Source: Halosimplex aquaticum (lineage in GTDB: Archaea > Halobacteriota > Halobacteria > Halobacteriales > Haloarculaceae). Taken from it: a stretch of DNA of 64,000 bases. The notes beneath the pieces were generated by a model. It saw only the letters and a list, made by a program, of their open reading frames with translations. It had not been told where the DNA came from and did no database searches. Location of the stretch: contig NZ_CP118158.1 of assembly GCF_028747785.1 (NCBI RefSeq), positions 372,001 to 436,000 of the forward strand, in the 5' to 3' direction. The translations under genes and the position numbers were made by a program. Numbering within the stretch: position 1 is the first letter of the stretch; every line of letters starts with the position of its first letter. Of the stretch, positions 35,089 to 44,850 are shown in pieces.

Positions 35089-36239
35089 GGACGCCCGCGG
35101 GGCCGCCGCGAGCGACGGCCTGACGCCGCCGCCCGAGTGGGTCGGCCCCTCCGCGGACCCGAACGACGAGCAGTTCGGCCACGTGGTCGAAGCGGCGACG
35201 CTGGACGACCTCGACGAGTACGGCGCCGTGATCGTCGGCGAACCGTACGACGGCGCAGTGATCGGCCGCCGCGGCGCGGCCGAGGGACCGACGGCGATCC
35301 GGGAGTCGCTCGCCGCGACGAAGACCCACCACGTCGACCTGGGGCCGATCTCCGTCGCGGGCGACCCCGCCGACGAGGACGGCGAGAACGTCCCGCACGA
35401 GCGGATCCACGGCCCGGTCGGACCGGGCGTCGGACTCGCGGACCTCGGCGACGTGGTACTGCCGGAAGCCGACGAGAGGTCACCGAGCGGCGATGGCGGC
35501 GACGGCAGCGACGGCGGCGACGTGCCGGTCGACGACAGGGACCGCGAGCCGTCGGTCGACGCCGTCCAGGAGCGCGTCCGCGCGGTGACCGAGGAACTCT
35601 ACGGAGAGGGCGTCGTTCCGGTCTTCCTCGGCGGCGACAACTCGCTGACCTACCCGAACGCCGCGCCGCTGCTCGATCAGGGATCGCTCGGCGTCCTCAG
35701 TTTCGACGCGCACCTCGACTGCCGCGAGGTCCGCGAGGGCGTCGGTCCCACGAGCGGCACGCCCTACCGGCAGCTCCACGAGGCCGGACTGGACGAGATG
35801 GTCGTGCTTGGCGCCCGGAACTTCGAGACGTCGACCGCCTACCACGACTACTTCCACGAGCAGGGCGGCCGCATATTCACGCCGACGGACGTTTCGGAGG
35901 CGCCCATCGACGTGATGGACGACGCCATCGCCTCGCTGGGCGACGTGGACGCCATCTACGTCAGCGTCGATATGGACGTCCTCGACGCGGCCGCCGCGCC
36001 GGGGGGTCAGCGCGCCGACGCCGGGCGGGCTGACGACGCGGGAACTCTACCGGTTGCTCGAACACGTCGCGACCCACGGCCGGGTCGCGGGCTTCGAGGT
36101 CGTCGAGTGCGCGCCGCCGCTGGACGAGACCGGCCGGACGACCGACGCCGCCGCGCGGGCCGTCGCGCACTTCCTCGCCAGCCTCGCCGCGCCGAAGGGT
36201 CGCCACTCCCGACGGGGGGGCCCTCGATGGGTGACCTAA
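35081..36239 (+). pseudogene. hutG: Formimidoylglutamase, frameshifted as sequenced
   Basis: The gene should encode the ureohydrolase that splits formimidoylglutamate to glutamate and formamide. The first frame runs from ATG 35081 through VFLGGDNSLTYPN, SFDAHLDCRE and [15 protein letters not shown], giving the arginase-family GGDxS, DAHxD and SxDxDxxDP-type motifs. At 36001-36006 there are six Gs; with five the protein would continue [20 protein letters not shown] and end at the TAA at 36237-36239. As written the frame instead runs into hutI. Either this is an inactivating insertion or a sequencing error. A Gly/Asp-rich insertion (about residues 130-150) separates the halves. The correct end overlaps the hutI start by 13 bp. 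Confidence 0.88.
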
Positions 36240-37552
36240 CCGCCGTCGTCCGCGACGCCGCCGAGGTCGCGACCGCCACCGGCGACCTCCGGGGTGACGA
36301 CCCCGCCGGCGTCGTCGAAGACGCCGCTGTCGCGGTCGTCGACGGCGGTATCGCCGCCGTCGGTCCGACCGAGGAGGTGACCCGCGAGTACCCGCCGGAG
36401 AACGCGACGCACGCCGTGGAAGCGCGCGGCCGAGCGGTGATCCCGGGCTACGTCGACTCGCACACCCACGCCTGCTTCGCCGGCGACCGCTCCGACGAGT
36501 TCGAGGCGAAACTCCAGGGGACGACCTACGGCGAGTTGCTCGCCGCGGGAGGCGGGATCCACCGGACCGTCCGCGCGACCCGCGCCGCCAGCGACGGGGA
36601 ACTGCTCGACAACCTGCTCGACCAGCTCGACGTGATGGTCGCCCACGGGACGACCACCGTCGAGGTGAAGTCCGGCTACGGCCTCGACACGGAGACCGAA
36701 CTGCGGATGCTCGACGTGATCGACCGCGCCGACGACCGCCACCCCGTCGACGTCGTCCCGACGTTCATGGGGGCTCACGCAGTTCCCCGAGATTACGACG
36801 GGGACGGTGACGCCGTCGACGCCGACGACTACGTCGACCGGGTCGCCTCGGAGCAACTGCCCGCCGTCGCCGACCAGGGGATCGCGGAGTTCTGCGACGT
36901 GTTCTGCGACGAGGGCGCGTTCACCGTCGAGCAGTCGCGGCGCGTCCTCGAAGCCGGGAGGGAGCACGGCCTCACGCCGAAGGTCCACGCCGAGGAACTC
37001 GCCCACCGCGGCGGGACGAAACTCGCCGCGGAGGTCGGTGCGGCGAGCGCCGACCACCTGCTGCACGCCACCGACGAAGACGTGCAGGCGCTGATCGACA
37101 CGGACGTGACGCCCGTCCTCCTGCCGGGGACGGCCTTCGGCCTCGGTGCCGACTACGCCGACGGGCGGGCGATGGTCGACGCCGGCGCGCCGGTCGCCGT
37201 CGCCACGGACTTCAACCCGAACTGTCACTCCCAGAGCATGGCCTTCGCCTCCGCGCTCGCCTGCGTCGAGATGGGACTCACGCCCGCAGAGGCGCTCGTC
37301 GCCGGGACGCGCAACGGCGCCCGCGCGCTCGACCGCGAAGCCCTGGGGACCATCCGCGAGGGCGCGTCCGCGGACCTGGTCGTCCTCGACGCGCCGTCGC
37401 ACGTCCACGTCCCCTACAGCTACGGGATCAACCGCGTCGCGACCGTGCTGAAAGCGGGTCGACCGGTCGTCGGCCCGGAGTGGACCGGCGAGCCGGGCGA
37501 CTCCCCCCGTGACGAGCCAGATGACGAGTCGGAGGGCGAGAACGATGAGTGA
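36227..37552 (+). CDS. hutI: Imidazolonepropionase
   Basis: The enzyme is the third step of histidine degradation, opening the imidazolone ring to give formimidoylglutamate. The 441-residue protein is an amidohydrolase with [18 protein letters not shown] (metal HxH), [38 protein letters not shown] and [16 protein letters not shown]. It starts [14 protein letters not shown] at the ATG 36227, inside the last codons of the intact hutG frame. Its stop overlaps the hutH start by 8 bp (ATGAGTGA), the same junction as between hutU and hutG. The C-terminus is a short acidic tail. Confidence 0.95.
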   Translation: MGDLTAVVRDAAEVATATGDLRGDDPAGVVEDAAVAVVDGGIAAVGPTEEVTREYPPENATHAVEARGRAVIPGYVDSHTHACFAGDRSDEFEAKLQGTTYGELLAAGGGIHRTVRATRAASDGELLDNLLDQLDVMVAHGTTTVEVKSGYGLDTETELRMLDVIDRADDRHPVDVVPTFMGAHAVPRDYDGDGDAVDADDYVDRVASEQLPAVADQGIAEFCDVFCDEGAFTVEQSRRVLEAGREHGLTPKVHAEELAHRGGTKLAAEVGAASADHLLHATDEDVQALIDTDVTPVLLPGTAFGLGADYADGRAMVDAGAPVAVATDFNPNCHSQSMAFASALACVEMGLTPAEALVAGTRNGARALDREALGTIREGASADLVVLDAPSHVHVPYSYGINRVATVLKAGRPVVGPEWTGEPGDSPRDEPDDESEGENDE

Positions 37553-39113
37553 GGTCGTCCTCGACGGCGAGTCGCTGACGCCGGCGGACGTGGTGGCGGT
37601 CGCCCGCGAGGACGCGACCGTCTCGGTCGCCGAGGATGCACGAGAGGCCGTCCGCGCGTCCCGCGAGCGCGTCGACGACGTCCTCGCGAGCGACGAGGCG
37701 GTCTACGGCGTCAACACGGGCTTCGGCGAACTCGTCGACCAGCGCATCCCCCGCGAGGAGGTCGAGACGCTGCAGACGAACCTGCTGCGGAGCCACAGCG
37801 CCGGCGCCGGCGAGGAACTCCCCGCCGAGGCCGTCCGCGCGATGCTCGTCGCCCGCGTCAACGCGCTCGTCAAGGGCTACTCGGGCATCCGGGAGGTCGT
37901 GGTCGACCACCTCGTGACGATGCTGAACGAGGGCGTCACGCCGGTCGTCCCCCGGACCGGGAGCCTCGGCGCGAGCGGCGACCTCGCGCCGCTGGCCCAC
38001 GCGACCATCGTCCTCATCGGCGAGGACGCGCTGGCCCGCGCCGACCTCGAACCGCTCACCCTGCGCGCCAAGGAGGGGCTGGCGCTCATCAACGGGACGC
38101 AGCTCTCGGTAGGACTCGGCGCGCTCCTCGTCGCGGACGCCGAGCGCCTCGTCCGGGCGGCGGACGTCGCCGGCGCGCTCACGACGGAGGTGACGATGAG
38201 TTCCACGGTGCCGAGCCACCCCGCGATCCAGGCGGCCCGGCCCCACGACGGCCAGACCGAGAGCGCCGCGAACGTCCGCCGCCTGACAGCCGACTCGGAG
38301 ATCGTGGAGTCCCACCGCAACTGCGACCGCGTGCAGGACGCCTACTCGACGCGGTGCCTCCCGCAGGTCCACGGCGCGGTCCGCGACGCCGTCGCGCACC
38401 TCCGCGAGGCCGTCGAGACCGAACTCAACAGCGCGACCGACAACCCGCTGGTGTTCGCAAGATCGACTGTCGCCAGTCCCGGGGAGGACGAGGGCACCGC
38501 GGCCGCGGCCACGCGCGCCAGCGGCACCGACCGCGCGGCCGTCCTCTCGGGCGGCAACTTCCACGGCGCGCCGCTCGCCCACCGCCTCGACTACGTCGCG
38601 GCCGCCCTGACCGACCTCGCCGCCGTCAGCGAGCGCCGCGTCGACCGCATGCTCAACCCGAACACGCAGGAACCGCACCTGCCGCCCTTCCTCACGCCCG
38701 ACCCCGGCGTCCGCTCGGGCTACATGATCGCCCAGTACACCGCCGCCGCGCTCGTCAACGAGTGCCGCGGGACGGGCCGCCCCGCCACCGACAACACGCC
38801 CGTCAGCGGCAACCAGGAGGACCACGTCAGCATGAGCGCCACCTCGGCGTTCCAGGCCCGCGACGTGGCCGAACGCGTCGGGCGCGTCCTCGGGGTCGAA
38901 CTGCTCTGCGGCGCCCAGGCCGCCGAGTTCGTCGAGGACGACCTCACGCCGGGCCGCGGCACCGGCGCGGCCTTCGAGGCGGTCCGCGAGCGGGTGCCGC
39001 CGCTGGAGGGGGACCGTCCGCTCGCCGGCGAGATCGAGACCGCCGCGGATCTCGTCGCCTCGGGCGACCTCGAATCGCGGGTGAGCGAAGCGCTGGACGA
39101 GCCGCTGGAGTGA
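37545..39113 (+). CDS. hutH: Histidine ammonia-lyase
   Basis: The enzyme starts histidine degradation by removing ammonia to give urocanate. The 522-residue protein has YGVNTGFGELVDQRIP near residue 54 and GSLGASGDLAPLAH with Ala143-Ser144-Gly145, which cyclises to the MIO cofactor. NSATDNPLVF and SGGNFHGAPLAHRLDY follow as expected. ATG 37545 lies within the last codons of hutI. It is the last gene of the operon even though it catalyses the first step. No dedicated regulator or histidine permease is adjacent; the transporter at 6.5 or 52.6 kb has no evident link. Confidence 0.96.
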   Translation: MSEVVLDGESLTPADVVAVAREDATVSVAEDAREAVRASRERVDDVLASDEAVYGVNTGFGELVDQRIPREEVETLQTNLLRSHSAGAGEELPAEAVRAMLVARVNALVKGYSGIREVVVDHLVTMLNEGVTPVVPRTGSLGASGDLAPLAHATIVLIGEDALARADLEPLTLRAKEGLALINGTQLSVGLGALLVADAERLVRAADVAGALTTEVTMSSTVPSHPAIQAARPHDGQTESAANVRRLTADSEIVESHRNCDRVQDAYSTRCLPQVHGAVRDAVAHLREAVETELNSATDNPLVFARSTVASPGEDEGTAAAATRASGTDRAAVLSGGNFHGAPLAHRLDYVAAALTDLAAVSERRVDRMLNPNTQEPHLPPFLTPDPGVRSGYMIAQYTAAALVNECRGTGRPATDNTPVSGNQEDHVSMSATSAFQARDVAERVGRVLGVELLCGAQAAEFVEDDLTPGRGTGAAFEAVRERVPPLEGDRPLAGEIETAADLVASGDLESRVSEALDEPLE

Positions 39114-39143
39114 GTCGCTGAGAGGACCGACGGTGACGCCGGC

Positions 39144-41702
39144 TCACCCCGAGAATCGCAGGTCCGAGCCGGCGTCGCTGGCGTCGTAGCGGTCGCCGTC
39201 CGCCCAGTTGCGCAGGCTCGACTGGGTCTCGAACAGCGCCGTGTCGAGGTGTTCCGTCCGGATCGCTTCGCCGTCCTGCAGGGCGTTGCGGGCCGCGTTC
39301 TCGGCGAGGAGTTCGATGTCGCTGGCCGCGTACCCCTCGGTCCCCTCGACGATCCGGTCCCAGTCGACCTCCTCTGCGACCGGCCGGTCGGCCAGATGCA
39401 GGTCGAGGATCGCGCGGCGGGCCTCGGCGTCCGGCGGCGGCACCTCGACGCGCTCGTCGAAGCGACCGGACCGCCGGATCGCCTGGTCCACGTCTTCGAG
39501 GAGGTTCGTCGCGCCCACCACGACCACGTCGTCCTCGTCCAGCGATTCGAGTTCGGTCAACAGCTGGTTGACCATGCCCTGCTGGCCGGACTGCAGGTCG
39601 CCGCGGGACCCGGCGACGGCGTCGATTTCGTCTATAAACAGCAGGCAGGGCGCGTTCGCGCGGGCGATCTCGAACATGTCGGCGACGTTCTGCTCGGGCT
39701 TGCCCATCCACTTGCTCGTCAGGTCCGCCGGCGACACCTCCACGAACGCGTGGCCGAGTTCGCCCGCCAGCGCCCGGGTGACGTGGGTCTTCCCGCAGCC
39801 CGGCGGGCCGTAGAGCAGCAGGCCCGAGAGCACGTCGATGTCGTAGCGCTCGTAAGCTTCGGGGTTCTCCAGCGGGTCGACCACCGTCTCCCGCAGGCGG
39901 GCTTCCAGGTCGGCCATCCCGCCCACGTCGTCGAACGACTGGTCCACGTCGACCGACACCAGCGAGTGGGCCGACAGGTCGACGCCGTCGGGCTGGACGA
40001 CGTGGGTGCCCTCCTTGTGGGAGACGCCGACCCAGTCGCCGATGCTCGATTCGGTCTCTTCCACCCCGGTTTCGAGGTGGGACTGGCCGATCGGTTCCTC
40101 GTCGCGCAGCGCCGCGCGGGCGGCGTTCTCGGCGATCAGTTCGACGTCGCTCGCCGCGTAGCCGACCGTCCGTTCGACCACGGGTTCGAGGTCGAGGTCG
40201 TCGACCGTCGGCCGACCGGCGAGGTGCAGATCCAGGATCGCGCGGCGGGCCTCGGCGTCCGGCGGCGGCACCTCGACGCGCTCGTCGAAGCGGCCGGACC
40301 GCCGGATCGCGGGGTCGACGTCTTCGAGGAGGTTGGTCGCGCCCACCACGACCACGTCGTCCTCGTCCAGCGATTCGAGTTCGGTCAGCAGCTGGTTGAC
40401 GAGCTGTTGCTCGCTGGAGTTCATGTCGGTCTCGCCGCCGCGGTCGCCGGCGATGCCGTCGATCTCGTCGACGAAGAGCAGACAGGGCGCGTTCGCGCGG
40501 GCGATCTCGAACACGTCGGCGATCTTCTGGGCCGGTTCGCCCATGTACTTGCTCGTCACGTCGGCGGGCGACACCTCCACGAACGAGTGGCCGAGTTCGC
40601 CCGCGAGCGCCCGGGTCACGTAGGTCTTGCCGCAGCCGGGCGGGCCATACAGGAGCACGCCGTTGACGACGCCCAGGCCGTAGGCGGCGAAGCGCTCGGG
40701 GTCGGTGACCGGCCGGACGACCTTGTGCCGGAGCGTCTCCTTCAACTCGCCCATCCCGCCGACCTCGCCGAAGCCGTGGCCCGGCGAGGGGTCGACAAGC
40801 GACTCGGCGTCCATCTCGACGCCGTCGGGCTGGACGATTTCGCCCCCGCTGTCGGTCGCGCCGGACCGGTCGCTCCGGTCACCGGCCGACCCGACCGGGT
40901 CCGGACCGCCCGCGTGGTTCGTTTCGGCGCCGCTGGTCGGGCCGGTCGTGCCGGCCTCGCCGTCGGCCGCGTCGGCGGCCCGCTGGACGCGGTCGAGGTC
41001 GACCTGGTAGCCGTACTCGCCGACGACCGTCGGGTCGCCCGAGACCCACTCGGCCACCCAGCCGTCGGGGTGCTCGACGTCGGCGTCCTCCTCGTCGCGG
41101 AAGGAGACCAGGTAGGCGTGCTCGGCGCTCTCGGCGCGGAACTCCGCGAGCCAGAAGGGGAGGTAGACGCGGCTCACGTCGGTCACGTCGATGCCGCCGT
41201 CGGGGTCGAAGTCGTCCGGCAGGCCGTGAGCGTCCCTGAACTTGTTGAGGAAGACGGCGGCGGCCTCCTCGCCGGCGGCGGCACGGCGCTCGCGGTAGTC
41301 GATCAGCCGCTCGACCAGCACGCTCTCGGCGCGGTCGTTGGTCGCCTGGAACTCGAGCATCACCGTCGTCCCCAGCGACGGGTGCTCGGCGCCCAGGTCG
41401 AACTCCTCGGGGTCGACCGTCACCGGGTCGTCGGTGCCGTCGACGTACTCGTGGACGAACCGGTCGTTGCCCTCGACCAACCCGTCGACGAGCGTCGTCG
41501 CCGTATCCGCGCTCGACCCGAACGACAGCAGCTCCGACTCCTCGTACTCGAACTCGATACGGAAGGCCGGGTAGAGCACCCGGTGGAGGCGGTCGAGGCG
41601 CTCCCCCGGTCCGAAGGGAGTGATCGCCCGTTCGTCCAGGGCCTCGCGGACGGTCTCCTCGTCGGGTAGCCGGCGGTCGAAGGCGAACCGTTCCGGAACC
41701 AC
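39144..41702 (-). CDS. Tandem-AAA ATPase, CDC48-like core with unusual N-terminal domain
   Basis: The 852-residue protein (GTG start) has two AAA modules. Each has Walker A (LLYGPPGCGKTYVTRAL and LLYGPPGCGKTHVTRAL), Walker B (LLFVDEIDGIAG, LLFIDEIDAVAG) and arginine-finger segments (RRSGRFDERVEVP). Each module follows a linker ending VVQPDGV or IVQPDGV. The first 270 residues are not the CDC48 N-domain: they contain FRIEFEYEESELLSFGSSAD and VYLPFWLAEFRAESAEHAYLV, and I do not recognise the fold. The modules share nearly identical DNA tracts, indicating internal duplication and gene conversion. It is probably an unfoldase or complex-remodelling machine. It converges with hutH. Confidence 0.85.
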   Translation of the reverse strand: MVPERFAFDRRLPDEETVREALDERAITPFGPGERLDRLHRVLYPAFRIEFEYEESELLSFGSSADTATTLVDGLVEGNDRFVHEYVDGTDDPVTVDPEEFDLGAEHPSLGTTVMLEFQATNDRAESVLVERLIDYRERRAAAGEEAAAVFLNKFRDAHGLPDDFDPDGGIDVTDVSRVYLPFWLAEFRAESAEHAYLVSFRDEEDADVEHPDGWVAEWVSGDPTVVGEYGYQVDLDRVQRAADAADGEAGTTGPTSGAETNHAGGPDPVGSAGDRSDRSGATDSGGEIVQPDGVEMDAESLVDPSPGHGFGEVGGMGELKETLRHKVVRPVTDPERFAAYGLGVVNGVLLYGPPGCGKTYVTRALAGELGHSFVEVSPADVTSKYMGEPAQKIADVFEIARANAPCLLFVDEIDGIAGDRGGETDMNSSEQQLVNQLLTELESLDEDDVVVVGATNLLEDVDPAIRRSGRFDERVEVPPPDAEARRAILDLHLAGRPTVDDLDLEPVVERTVGYAASDVELIAENAARAALRDEEPIGQSHLETGVEETESSIGDWVGVSHKEGTHVVQPDGVDLSAHSLVSVDVDQSFDDVGGMADLEARLRETVVDPLENPEAYERYDIDVLSGLLLYGPPGCGKTHVTRALAGELGHAFVEVSPADLTSKWMGKPEQNVADMFEIARANAPCLLFIDEIDAVAGSRGDLQSGQQGMVNQLLTELESLDEDDVVVVGATNLLEDVDQAIRRSGRFDERVEVPPPDAEARRAILDLHLADRPVAEEVDWDRIVEGTEGYAASDIELLAENAARNALQDGEAIRTEHLDTALFETQSSLRNWADGDRYDASDAGSDLRFSG

Positions 41703-41775
41703 TCAGGCCACCCCGCCACGTGCGAGCGTCATTACAGTCGAGTGTCACGGACAGGCGTATGAATCTTTCCGACCG

Positions 41776-42729
41776 CTACGCCGACAGCGACTCGACGGCG
41801 TCGATCCGGCGGTCGAACGACGGGTGCGGCGAGAGCAGCCCGCGGAGCCGGTCGGCCGCGGAGTGGTGGCCGCCGCCGTCGAGCGTCCGCAGGAGGTCCG
41901 CGACGGCCGCGGGCGAGGTGTGGCGGGCGGCGTAGGCGTCGGCCCGGTACTCGGTGGCCCGTCCCACGAGGACGGCGACGGCCCGCTCGCCGAGCAGCCA
42001 TGCGGCGAGCGCGGCGGTGGCCGCCGGGGTCGTCACAGAGAAGACCGCCGTGATGACCGCCGCGCCGGCGAACAGCCAGCCCGCGCTCACGAGCGAGCGG
42101 ACGAGGGCGTGTCGTTCCGCCAGGTGGCCGCGCTCGTGGGCCACGACGGCCCCGAGCTGTGCCGGCGGGAGCGTCTCGACGGCCGCTCGGCTCACGCCCA
42201 CCGCCCCGGACAGCGGCCCGCCGATGCTGTAGCCGTTCCGGTGGGTCGGCCTCGCCGTCTCGACGACGCGGATCGATCCGTCCGGATCGATCCCCGCCGC
42301 CGCCAGTCGCCGTCGCTCCCGCTCGGTGGGCACGCGGGCGGCGAGTCGCCGGCCGTGGACGAGCGGCGCGAGCGCGAGCGTGCCGGCGAACAGGACCGCC
42401 ACGCCCCATAGCCACACGTCCAGCGGCTCCGTCCACACCAGCACCGACAGCGCCAGCGTCGCGACGACCGGCACCAGGTCGACGAGTCGCTCCGGCCGCA
42501 GCCACTCACGGGGGTGCCCGATCTCCCCCGTCGACGGCGCCGCGTCCGGGCCGTCTAACACGTCCCGCGCCGTCAGGCCGATCAGCACCGCCGCCACGGC
42601 GAGAACGACCGCCTCACCGTACCAGATCGTCGGCGTGTGTCCGACTACACCTGTCGGTGCGAGCCCGATGTCGAGCGTTGCCCAGGCGGCCGGCGAAGGG
42701 AGGACCGCGGAGAGAGCGGGGACCGTCAC
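41776..42729 (-). CDS. M48-family membrane metalloprotease (HtpX-like)
   Basis: The 317-residue protein has N-terminal transmembrane segments, then a catalytic domain with LGAVVAHERGHLAERHALV (HExxH zinc motif) and GRATEYRADAYAARHTSP (third ligand Glu). Two hydrophobic segments lie between them (GWLFAGAAVITAVFSV, ATAALAAWLLGERAVAVLV), as in HtpX. HtpX-type enzymes degrade damaged membrane proteins. The C-terminus HPSFDRRIDAVESL is also typical. It lies 26 bp downstream of, and co-directional with, the phosphopantoate-beta-alanine ligase gene. Confidence 0.88.
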   Translation of the reverse strand: MTVPALSAVLPSPAAWATLDIGLAPTGVVGHTPTIWYGEAVVLAVAAVLIGLTARDVLDGPDAAPSTGEIGHPREWLRPERLVDLVPVVATLALSVLVWTEPLDVWLWGVAVLFAGTLALAPLVHGRRLAARVPTERERRRLAAAGIDPDGSIRVVETARPTHRNGYSIGGPLSGAVGVSRAAVETLPPAQLGAVVAHERGHLAERHALVRSLVSAGWLFAGAAVITAVFSVTTPAATAALAAWLLGERAVAVLVGRATEYRADAYAARHTSPAAVADLLRTLDGGGHHSAADRLRGLLSPHPSFDRRIDAVESLSA

Positions 42730-42755
42730 GCGCGGCGGTTAGCCGGCGGCGGTTG

Positions 42756-43520
42756 TCAATCTTCGGCCGCGTCCGCGTCGCTGCCCTCGCGGATCGCCCG
42801 TTCGGCGGCCGCGAGCGCCTCGTCGGGGTCGAACGCGGCGACGATGGATTCGAGCGTCTCGCGGTCGGCGTCGGCCAGGTCGCGTGCGTGCTCGGTGATC
42901 GCCGGCACCGCGCGGATCACGTTGTCGACGATCGGCACGTCCGCGGCCTGTGCGGAGCGCGAGAGCGGATTGAGGTCGATCACGATCTCGGTCTTGCCCA
43001 TCGCGCCGAGCGCCTCGGCGCGGTCGCCGTCCTCCAGCGGGACGACGACCACGTCCGCGTCGCCGATGCCGTCGGCGTCGACCTTCGCCCGCTCGTGGTC
43101 CAGACCCGGGATGCGGCCGTCGGCGGTGAGGCCCTTCACCTCCCCCGCGCCGTGCTCGCAGAGATGGTCGGCGATGGCGGTCATCCGCTCGTCGGTGCGG
43201 TTGAACAGGTTGACTTCGATGTCGGCGCTCGTCGCCTCGCCGAGTTCGACCGTCTCGCCCGGGACGAGCGCGGCCACGTTGCCGTTCACGGAGATCACCG
43301 GACGCTCGGCGAGCAGGAGGTGGGCCGCCGCGGCGCGCTCGGCGTCGTCGGCCGAGGGGAGCGTCCGCTCGCCGAGCAGGTAGTCGAAGGCCTCGCCGCG
43401 GCCCTGGGCGATGAGTCCCTGTCGGGAGGTGATCCCCTTGTCGACGCCCTCCTCGATGCGGTGGCGGGTCAACAGCGACTCGTAGCGCGGGTGGCTCTCC
43501 GGGATCTCGCCGTCGGTCAT
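42756..43520 (-). CDS. 4-phosphopantoate-beta-alanine ligase
   Basis: This archaeal enzyme makes 4-phosphopantothenate from phosphopantoate, beta-alanine and ATP in CoA synthesis, replacing the bacterial PanC/CoaA route. The 254-residue protein contains RYESLLTRHRIEEGVDKGI, GLIAQGRGEAFDYLLGE, VISVNGNVAALV and EIVIDLNPLSRSAQAAD, all family signatures. Pantoate kinase, the enzyme of the preceding step, lies about 1.3 kb away on the same strand, with a regulator gene and a UPF0058 gene between. Confidence 0.94.
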   Translation of the reverse strand: MTDGEIPESHPRYESLLTRHRIEEGVDKGITSRQGLIAQGRGEAFDYLLGERTLPSADDAERAAAAHLLLAERPVISVNGNVAALVPGETVELGEATSADIEVNLFNRTDERMTAIADHLCEHGAGEVKGLTADGRIPGLDHERAKVDADGIGDADVVVVPLEDGDRAEALGAMGKTEIVIDLNPLSRSAQAADVPIVDNVIRAVPAITEHARDLADADRETLESIVAAFDPDEALAAAERAIREGSDADAAED

Positions 43521-43577
43521 GCACTGACGCTCGCGGGCGAGCGAGGAAAAGCCGACGTTTCCGGACGCCGGCGAACG

Positions 43578-44300
43578 CTACGGCGACTCGACGTCGATGC
43601 GGTGGCCGCCGGCGGGGCTGTCCTCCTCGAACAGGGCGGCGAGGAGCTTGCGCTGGGCGGCGCGGAGATGTTGCGAGAATGTCGACGGCGAGATGTCCAG
43701 TCGCGCGGCGACCTCGGCGCCCGTCGTCTCCCGTGGCCGTTCGAAGTAACCGCTCCGGTAGGCCGTCACCAGCACCTCCCGCTGGCGGTCGGTGAGCCGC
43801 TGGGCCAGCACGTCCTGGACGTGCTGTCGGAGGAAGAGCGGCCCCTCCCGGGGGCGGTCCCGCTTTGCGACCAGGTCCATCGACGGATGGTCGTCGAGGA
43901 TCGACTCGACGACGGCCCCGGCGTCCCGCGACGGCATCACCTCGGCGACGACGCGGCCGTCGCCCCCCTCGGCCCAGAGGTCCCTGATGAACGCCTCCTC
44001 GTCGGCGAGCGTCGCCGCGATGCAGTCCGACGGGTCCTCCACGCGAAAGACCACGACGCCGTTGTCCGTGTACCGGTCGACGAGTCGCTCGACGACCGGT
44101 TCCGTCTCCGAGATGGTCTCCACGACCGTCGGCGAGGCGCCCGTCACTTCGAAAAACGACAGGAACTCCCCGCCCGACCGCGGCAACAGCTCGCGGAGGA
44201 CGCACCGGCACGAGCCGGTCTCCGACCCGCTGACGAACGGGTACTCGGAGCTGGTCACCCGGAATTCGAGTTCGGTCGGTTGTGCGTCCGGCGGGACCAT
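43578..44300 (-). CDS. Bacterio-opsin-activator-type HTH regulator
   Basis: The 240-residue protein (ATG at 44298-44300) has an N-terminal sensor-like domain (LEFRVTSSEYPFVSG... VFRVEDPSDCIAA) and a C-terminal HTH_10 domain: LTDRQREVLVTAYRSGYF followed by RETTGAEVAARLDISPSTFS. This is the layout of the large haloarchaeal Bat-like family. A GTG at 44390 overlapping the UPF0058 stop would add 30 residues; I prefer the ATG because family members start near TELEFRV. It sits between the two CoA-pathway genes, but a regulatory link is only suggested by position. Confidence 0.82.
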   Translation of the reverse strand: MVPPDAQPTELEFRVTSSEYPFVSGSETGSCRCVLRELLPRSGGEFLSFFEVTGASPTVVETISETEPVVERLVDRYTDNGVVVFRVEDPSDCIAATLADEEAFIRDLWAEGGDGRVVAEVMPSRDAGAVVESILDDHPSMDLVAKRDRPREGPLFLRQHVQDVLAQRLTDRQREVLVTAYRSGYFERPRETTGAEVAARLDISPSTFSQHLRAAQRKLLAALFEEDSPAGGHRIDVESP

Positions 44301-44386
44301 CGTATCACTCGGTGGTGCGACGTGTCGGAGACGTCTCTCGCGTCGGCGCGGAACGGCGCCACCGGCTTCGCGGCCGGTGTCGTCGC

Positions 44387-44656
44387 TCACTCCGCATACT
44401 GTTCGGTGCCGCGGCCGGCGTCGAGGCGCTGACGGTCGACGTCGTCGGTGGCCCGGTCGGCGAGCGCGCCCAGTTCTGGAGCGAGCGCGAACACCGCCCG
44501 CTGGTGGGCGTCCTTCGACCGGTGGATGCCGGTCGGACGGACGTCCATGGCCTCGTACTCGTCGAACGCGCCCGTCGCCAGGTCGCGGTTGTGCTCGAAG
44601 TCTTCCCGCACGAGCGCCAGGAGCGCGTGCAGGTACAGTGATTCGCGTTTTCGCAT
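44387..44656 (-). CDS. UPF0058 family protein
   Basis: The 89-residue helical protein begins MRKRESLYLHALLALVRED, the UPF0058 N-terminus, and continues with EAMDVRPTGIHRSKDAHQRAVFAL. Members are small archaeal proteins of unknown role, sometimes described as metal-binding. An ATG four codons upstream (MERT) is an alternative start. Its stop codon overlaps a GTG in the downstream HTH gene, suggesting the two may be expressed together. Confidence 0.8.
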   Translation of the reverse strand: MRKRESLYLHALLALVREDFEHNRDLATGAFDEYEAMDVRPTGIHRSKDAHQRAVFALAPELGALADRATDDVDRQRLDAGRGTEQYAE

Positions 44657-44850
44657 GGTTCGTTCCATTGAAAGACCCGGGAGATTCCCCGGCAGGGTGG
44701 GGTGGGTGGGGTCTGGGGTTCCTGAGAGTGCCGGGAGACGGCGGAGCGACACCGTGCTGTCCCGCCGACCTACCACCGAATTACGGATCCATCGGGGAAA
44801 AACGAATACCTGAATAGTATGGTCATCCAGGGCGGACCGGTAAGAACCCC

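Noticed and set aside
36001..36006. Programmed ribosomal frameshift in hutG
   Set aside because: A forward shift at a G run without any recognised stimulatory element is not known for this gene; insertion or sequencing error is simpler.
35081..37552. Reading hutG and hutI as one fused protein
   Set aside because: The apparent fusion arises only from the extra G: the bridging residues are out-of-frame Arg-rich sequence, and hutI has its own start.
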